A DNA stretch of 64,000 nucleotides from Limnohabitans sp. MORI2. GTDB lineage: Bacteria; Pseudomonadota; Gammaproteobacteria; Burkholderiales; Burkholderiaceae_C. The stretch spans positions 2,585,038-2,649,037 of the forward strand of contig NZ_AP027058.1 in assembly GCF_027925025.1 (NCBI RefSeq). Direction: 5' to 3'. Position 1 is the first letter of the stretch. The number at the start of each line of letters is the position of its first letter. The position numbers were made by a program, and so were the translations under genes. Below are positions 59,850-64,000 of this stretch, one piece after another. The notes below the pieces were generated by a model. The model saw only the letters and a list, made by a program, of their open reading frames with translations, had not been told where the DNA came from and searched no databases.

Positions 59850-61289
59850 TTATTTGCCGATGCAAAAACTGGTGAAGATCACGCCCAATAAGTCGTCTGG
59901 CGTAAATTCGCCCGTGATGCTGTTAAGTGCGTTTTGGCCCAAGCGTAGCTCTTCAGCCAACAAGTCAAGCGCTGGTACGGCAGCTTGCAAACTGGCATTG
60001 GCCAACATCAGGTGTTCATCCAACTCTCGCAACGCTTGCACATGGCGCTCACGCGCCATGAACATGCCTTCTGAGCCGCCGCCTTGCCAACCCACCACAT
60101 TCAAGAGCTTTTGTCGCAAAGCGGGTAAGCCTTCCCCAGTTTTAGCAGACAACATCAAGTGCATTGTTTGCGTGTCATTTCCTTGGATATCCGGCGGACT
60201 GGCGAACTTATGTGCATCGGCCTTGTTCCACAAATGCAGAACGGGCACATGGTTGTCTAATTTTTCGTCCAATGTTTGTTGAATTTGCGCTTCTGCTGCC
60301 GCATAGGTGGCGTCATCTTGGCGAGTAAGGTCATGCAAAAACAGCACAGCATCAGCTTGGCTTATTTGATCCCACGCACGGGCAATGCCTATGCGCTCTA
60401 CCTCGTCCACATCAGGATGGTCACGCAAGCCTGCGGTATCAACCACATGCAAGGGTACGCCTTCAATTTGAATGGTTTGTTGCACCACATCTCGCGTGGT
60501 GCCTGCGATGGGTGTGACGATGGCCAGCTCTGCGCCTGCAAGCGCGTTGAGCAACGAGCTTTTACCTGCGTTAGGTTGGCCCGCAATCACCACACGGATG
60601 CCTTCGCGTAGCAACGCACCTTGTTTGGTTTGCGTCATGACTTGCGCAAGCTGGTCTTGCAAGCGATGGAGCTGCCCTTGCGCATCGGCTTGTTTTAAAA
60701 AGTCGATCTCTTCTTCTGGAAAGTCCAACGTGGCCTCGACCAGCATGCGCAGATGAATGAGCGCATCGCGCAACTGATGTATCTCCTTGGAAAAAGCACC
60801 CGCCAATGAGCGGCTCGCTCCTCGCGCTGCAGCTTCAGTGCTGGCATCAATCAAATCAGCGACGGCTTCTGCTTGTGCCAGATCAAGTTTGTGATTCAAA
60901 AAGGCTCGTTGCGTGAATTCGCCCGGTTGTGCCAACCGTAAGCCAGCAAGCAATGGTTTTTGTTGTGCATCTAACGTCGCTGCAACTTGCAAACAACGCG
61001 CCACGATAAGCTGTAGCACCACGGGTCCCCCGTGCGCTTGGAGCTCCAGCACATCTTCGCCTGTGTAGCTATTGGGACCAGGAAAGTGCAATGCAAGCAC
61101 ATGGTCAATTGGTGCGCCACTTTCATCCAGCAATGGCAAATACGTCGCTTCACGTGGTTTGAGTCCTCGTCCACACACAGCTTGGACCAGGGCACTCAAT
61201 TGTTTTCCGCTGACACGCACGATGCCCACTGCGCCACGCCCAGGGGCAGTGGCGATGGCAATGATGGGGGCGTCATGTTGAGCAAGCAT
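59850..61289 (-). CDS. mnmE: tRNA uridine-5-carboxymethylaminomethyl(34) GTPase MnmE
   Basis: 479-aa GTPase that, with MnmG, modifies U34 of certain tRNAs. N-terminal domain: [22 protein letters not shown] and [18 protein letters not shown]-domain: [16 protein letters not shown] and [18 protein letters not shown]. Ends with the diagnostic CIGK. ATG 61289 was chosen because it gives the family N-terminus. mnmE follows yidC after a terminator. Confidence 0.97.
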   Translation of the reverse strand: MLAQHDAPIIAIATAPGRGAVGIVRVSGKQLSALVQAVCGRGLKPREATYLPLLDESGAPIDHVLALHFPGPNSYTGEDVLELQAHGGPVVLQLIVARCLQVAATLDAQQKPLLAGLRLAQPGEFTQRAFLNHKLDLAQAEAVADLIDASTEAAARGASRSLAGAFSKEIHQLRDALIHLRMLVEATLDFPEEEIDFLKQADAQGQLHRLQDQLAQVMTQTKQGALLREGIRVVIAGQPNAGKSSLLNALAGAELAIVTPIAGTTRDVVQQTIQIEGVPLHVVDTAGLRDHPDVDEVERIGIARAWDQISQADAVLFLHDLTRQDDATYAAAEAQIQQTLDEKLDNHVPVLHLWNKADAHKFASPPDIQGNDTQTMHLMLSAKTGEGLPALRQKLLNVVGWQGGGSEGMFMARERHVQALRELDEHLMLANASLQAAVPALDLLAEELRLGQNALNSITGEFTPDDLLGVIFTSFCIGK

Positions 61290-61303
61290 GGTTTGATTGT
61301 CTA

Positions 61304-61340
61304 GAAAAAAACCCGCCAACCGATGAAGGAGGCGGGCTTT
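61304..61340 (-). terminator. Terminator between yidC and mnmE
   Basis: AGCCCGCC/GGCGGGTT stem with TTTTTTT on the minus strand, 20 bp after the yidC stop. Confidence 0.85.
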
Positions 61341-61359
61341 GGGCTTAGCACGTGTTCGT

Positions 61360-63066
61360 TTAGAACTTTGGCAAGTTGAATTGTGGTGGCACACCCATAC
61401 GCGTATTGATCACCCATTGCTGGGCAATCGACAACACGTTGTTGGTGATCCAGTACAGCACCAAGCCCGCAGGGAAGAAGAAGAACATCACGCTGAAAGC
61501 CAACGGCATGATCCACATCATCTTGGCCTGCATAGGGTCTGGTGGCGCGGGATTCAATGCCGTTTGCAGCAATGTGGTCAGCGTCATCACCAAAGGCAAG
61601 ATGAAGAATGGATCTGGAGCAGACAAGTCATGGATCCAACCCAACCAAGGGGCATTGCGAATTTCAACGGTCGACAACAACACCCAGTACAGGGCAATGA
61701 ACACGGGGATTTGCAACGCGATAGGCAAGCAACCACCCATGGGGTTGACCTTCTCTTCGCGGTAAATCTTCATCATCTCCATTTGCATTTGCTGTGGGTT
61801 GTCTTTGAGACGCTCACGCATTTCCATGATTTTTGGATTGATGGCTTTCATCTTGGCCATGCTTTGGTAAGCGTGGGCATTCAACCAGTAGAAAGCTGCT
61901 TTGAGCAAGACCACCAAGCTAACAATCGACCAACCCCAGTTACCCAAGATGTTGTTGAGTTGATGCAACAACCAGAACAAGGGCTTGGCCAAAATGGTCA
62001 ACCAACCATAGTCTTTGACCAGCTCCAAGCCTGGGTAAAGAGCTTCGAGTTTTTTCTCTTCTTGTGGGCCGGCATAGAAAGTAGCAGAAACGCTCTTCGT
62101 TTGGCCTGGCTTGATCACTTCCAAAGGAGAGATCGCGGTTACGCGGTAGCAGCAGTCGGGCATGGTCGAGCCGATGTCCACTGCATCAATAGAGATGTCA
62201 CGATTCATGTCATCAGGCAAGATCCAAGCACTCGCAAAGTAATGCTGCACCATGGCGATGTAGCCGGTGTTGGATTGTTTTTCGACATCGACTTTTTTCT
62301 TCTTGATGTCTGCGAACTCGACCTTTTGGTACTTCTTGGCTTCCGTGTAAATCGCAGGGCCTGTGAAGGTCGAATAGAACGAGGACTCACCCACTGGCTT
62401 ATTGCCATCACGCACCAATTGGAAATACAACTGGGGTGCTACGTCTTGTGAACCTGTGTTGACGATGTCGTGCTTCACGGCCATGTCATACGCGCCGCGT
62501 TTGACGGTGTAGGTCTTGACCAACTTCACACCATTCTGTGCAGCCGACTCAAACGTGATGGACAACTCGTTGTCGCCGTCTTTGAGTTTGCGCGCGCCGG
62601 GACGAACGGTCATCACTGATTTGTGTGTGGGCAATGCCACGCCAGGAATGCTTGAAATCAAGCCTGTTTGTGCGGTGTAGATGCGTTCTTTGCTGTCATC
62701 CAACAACACAATTTTGTGGCCAGGCTTTTGTTCGTCTTCGTGCTTCAACAACTCGACGCGAGCCAACGTGCCGCCTTCGGTATCAAAGCTGAGTTTGAAC
62801 AAATCTGTTTCGACTTGCACCAACTCTTTAGACGCAGCACGTGTCTCAACTGCGGGCACTGACACTGCAGCTTGCGGGGCAACTGCTGTAGGTACACCTG
62901 CGGCTTGTGGCACAGCTGAGGCTGCATCAGCCGCAACTTTTACTTGTTGTGCAGGTGTTGGAAAAAATGTGGCTTTGTTTCCGTTATGGACTTGCCATTG
63001 GTCCCACAAAAGAACCATGGAAAAACCAAAGATCACCCACAAAATGGTGCGGCGAATATCGTTCAT
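61360..63066 (-). CDS. yidC: Membrane protein insertase YidC
   Basis: 568-aa inner-membrane insertase. N-terminal helix ([15 protein letters not shown]), large periplasmic domain, then the conserved C-terminal five-helix core ([73 protein letters not shown]). It inserts membrane proteins alone or with Sec. yidD overlaps its start by 4 bp. Confidence 0.97.
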   Translation of the reverse strand: MNDIRRTILWVIFGFSMVLLWDQWQVHNGNKATFFPTPAQQVKVAADAASAVPQAAGVPTAVAPQAAVSVPAVETRAASKELVQVETDLFKLSFDTEGGTLARVELLKHEDEQKPGHKIVLLDDSKERIYTAQTGLISSIPGVALPTHKSVMTVRPGARKLKDGDNELSITFESAAQNGVKLVKTYTVKRGAYDMAVKHDIVNTGSQDVAPQLYFQLVRDGNKPVGESSFYSTFTGPAIYTEAKKYQKVEFADIKKKKVDVEKQSNTGYIAMVQHYFASAWILPDDMNRDISIDAVDIGSTMPDCCYRVTAISPLEVIKPGQTKSVSATFYAGPQEEKKLEALYPGLELVKDYGWLTILAKPLFWLLHQLNNILGNWGWSIVSLVVLLKAAFYWLNAHAYQSMAKMKAINPKIMEMRERLKDNPQQMQMEMMKIYREEKVNPMGGCLPIALQIPVFIALYWVLLSTVEIRNAPWLGWIHDLSAPDPFFILPLVMTLTTLLQTALNPAPPDPMQAKMMWIMPLAFSVMFFFFPAGLVLYWITNNVLSIAQQWVINTRMGVPPQFNLPKF

Positions 63067-63326
63067 GAAGTTTTCTTTCCGGCGTTGGAAGAGGTCAAAG
63101 AGCTAAACAAAGCAGGGGGAACAGGATCGTGCCCGCCTATGCACCAAGGATGGCACCGTGCCAAACGACGCAAGGTCAAATAACTGCCACGCGCAGCGCC
63201 GTGCAACTCTAACGCTTGCAGCGAATACGCCGAGCACGTGGGCTCAAACCGACACGAAAACCCAAGCCAAGGGCTCAAGAGCAAACGATACCCACGCACC
63301 ACCATCATCAAAAATGACTGCATCAT
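63063..63326 (-). CDS. yidD: Membrane protein insertion efficiency factor YidD
   Basis: 87-aa protein with the conserved RGYRLLLSPWLGFSCRFEPT and CSAYSLQALELHGAARGSYL, plus RCHPWCIGGHDPVP. Assists YidC-dependent insertion. It overlaps rnpA by 4 bp and yidC by 4 bp, giving a tight rpmH-rnpA-yidD-yidC operon. Confidence 0.95.
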   Translation of the reverse strand: MMQSFLMMVVRGYRLLLSPWLGFSCRFEPTCSAYSLQALELHGAARGSYLTLRRLARCHPWCIGGHDPVPPALFSSLTSSNAGKKTS

Positions 63327-63757
63327 GCGGCGCTCACATATCCAAACAATTGTTTGAGTTCTTCACGCACTGTTTGTTTCAACACATCCGAAGATGCACT
63401 CACAAACTTTTGGGGATTAAACGTTGCCCGCAAGCGAACCACATAGGCTGTAGGTTTCAAGCCCTTTTCAAACTCGTGCGAAACCGCATGAATTTGACGT
63501 CGAATCATGTTGCGAGTGACCGCGCGCTTGGCCCACCGTTTAGGTGTGAGCGCGCCCATCATCAATACACCATCGACAAACAGGGCCGGGGTTTCTTCAA
63601 ACCCAGACCCTGTAGAGGCTTTGGCAGGGTGTTGCCACTGGTGCAACACAAAATGCGGCGTACGTGCCACAGTCCCTGCCGACATGACGGCCTGAAATTC
63701 TGACCACTGCTGCAGACGTTCCACGGCGCTTGGGTCGCGGGCCTGTTCAGTGGTCAA
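63323..63757 (-). CDS. rnpA: Ribonuclease P protein component RnpA
   Basis: 144-aa basic protein of RNase P, which matures tRNA 5' ends. The RNR-like motif is KRWAKRAVTRNMIRRQI, and FVLHQWQ is in the N-terminal part. It starts 3 bp after rpmH. Length slightly above the E. coli protein (119 aa) from N- and C-terminal additions. Confidence 0.93.
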   Translation of the reverse strand: MTTEQARDPSAVERLQQWSEFQAVMSAGTVARTPHFVLHQWQHPAKASTGSGFEETPALFVDGVLMMGALTPKRWAKRAVTRNMIRRQIHAVSHEFEKGLKPTAYVVRLRATFNPQKFVSASSDVLKQTVREELKQLFGYVSAA

Positions 63758-63760
63758 AGA

Positions 63761-63895
63761 TTAGACAGCCAGACGCTTGCGACCTTTGGCGCGACGAGCG
63801 TTGATCACAGCGCGGCCACCGCGTGTTTTCATACGGACCAAAAAGCCGTGTGTACGGGCGCGGCGAGTTTTAGAAGGTTGATAAGTGCGTTTCAT
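63761..63895 (-). CDS. rpmH: 50S ribosomal protein L34
   Basis: 44-aa protein read from the minus strand: begins [18 protein letters not shown] and ends [11 protein letters not shown]. Highly basic and of standard length. Too short to be found by size-limited ORF searches. It heads the rpmH-rnpA-yidD-yidC operon, normally near oriC. Confidence 0.97.
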   Translation of the reverse strand: MKRTYQPSKTRRARTHGFLVRMKTRGGRAVINARRAKGRKRLAV

Positions 63896-63915
63896 GATTT
63901 TTCCAAAAAGCTAAG

Positions 63916-63932
63916 CCCTGAAGAGATCAGGG
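63916..63932 (-). promoter_or_regulatory. Small hairpin in the rpmH leader
   Basis: CCCTGA-AGAGA-TCAGGG, 21 bp before the rpmH ATG; a GATAAT-like -10 lies upstream on the minus strand (63942-63947), which would place the hairpin inside the 5' UTR. Confidence 0.35.
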
Positions 63933-64000
63933 AAACCAATGATTATCTCAAATTTTTAGGGTACTTGCTGGCTTTTATTCATTCTCTTTTTAACTGGTTT

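Noticed and set aside
61339..62451. 370-codon open frame antisense to yidC
   Set aside because: His/Gln-rich shadow of yidC with no recognisable domain.
63896..64000. Origin of replication or DnaA boxes
   Set aside because: No TTATCCACA-like boxes are visible in the last 105 bases; oriC is probably outside the window.

Overview
The window is a core stretch of a betaproteobacterial chromosome, most likely Burkholderiales/Comamonadaceae (Limnohabitans- or Rhodoferax-like). I infer this from gene families and gene order: recX-recA followed by a MarR regulator and a TctD/TctE-type two-component pair, sucC-sucD beside a pilin/PglL pair, metX-metW, amgK divergent from lptD-surA-rsmA, and rpmH-rnpA-yidD-yidC-mnmE at the right edge. 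That last group usually lies close to the replication origin, so oriC may be just beyond base 64000. Protein-level recognition only; no database search was possible.

Layout. 1-2.3 kb: 3' end of a lipid-modification cluster (CFA-synthase-like enzyme, SDR, SnoaL-like). 2.3-8.9 kb: housekeeping genes (GST, purB, yaeQ, a membrane protein, a BepA-like protease, moaC, a WaaE-like glycosyltransferase). 8.9-11.1 kb: type IV pilin with its probable O-oligosaccharyltransferase. 11.3-16.1 kb: sucDC, argC, recX-recA. 16.2-19.4 kb: MarR, response regulator, histidine kinase, Fur. 19.4-28.6 kb: an iron-acquisition region (ferric ABC transporter, TonB-dependent receptor, PiuC, TonB-ExbB-ExbD, HemP) with a good Fur box. 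28.6-32 kb: a membrane-cupredoxin fusion and the ahpC-ahpF peroxidase system. 32-38.5 kb: birA, a SET-domain methyltransferase divergent from a topoisomerase III with a C-terminal SWIB domain, then metX-metW. 38.5-45.1 kb: rsmE, amgK, lptD, surA, rsmA. 45.1-50.5 kb: barstar-like protein, maeB, pepP, murU. 50.6-55.6 kb: tkt, two tandem gap genes, a GDT1-type Mn exporter. 55.7-57.6 kb: amtB and a glycine-rich RRM protein. 57.6-64 kb: lptC-kdsC-kdsD, mnmE, yidC-yidD-rnpA-rpmH.

Functional links. The iron region contains most parts of a TonB-dependent uptake route, and fur lies beside it. AmgK and MurU catalyse consecutive steps of MurNAc recycling but are about 9 kb apart. KdsD, KdsC, LptC, LptD and SurA all serve LPS synthesis and outer-membrane assembly. 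The pilin and PglL are adjacent, as in other pilin-glycosylation loci.

The least conventional part is 33.1-36.7 kb. A lysine-tailed SET methyltransferase and a topoisomerase III-SWIB fusion are transcribed divergently from a 100-bp gap holding a 39-nt perfectly alternating purine-pyrimidine (Z-DNA-prone) tract. Other notable sites are a perfect hairpin masking the Shine-Dalgarno of the RRM gene, apparently leaderless divergent starts at the ferric transporter, and a sigma-54-like promoter before amtB.

No gene-free stretch exceeds about 200 bp. I saw no tRNA, rRNA, insertion sequence, prophage or CRISPR array.
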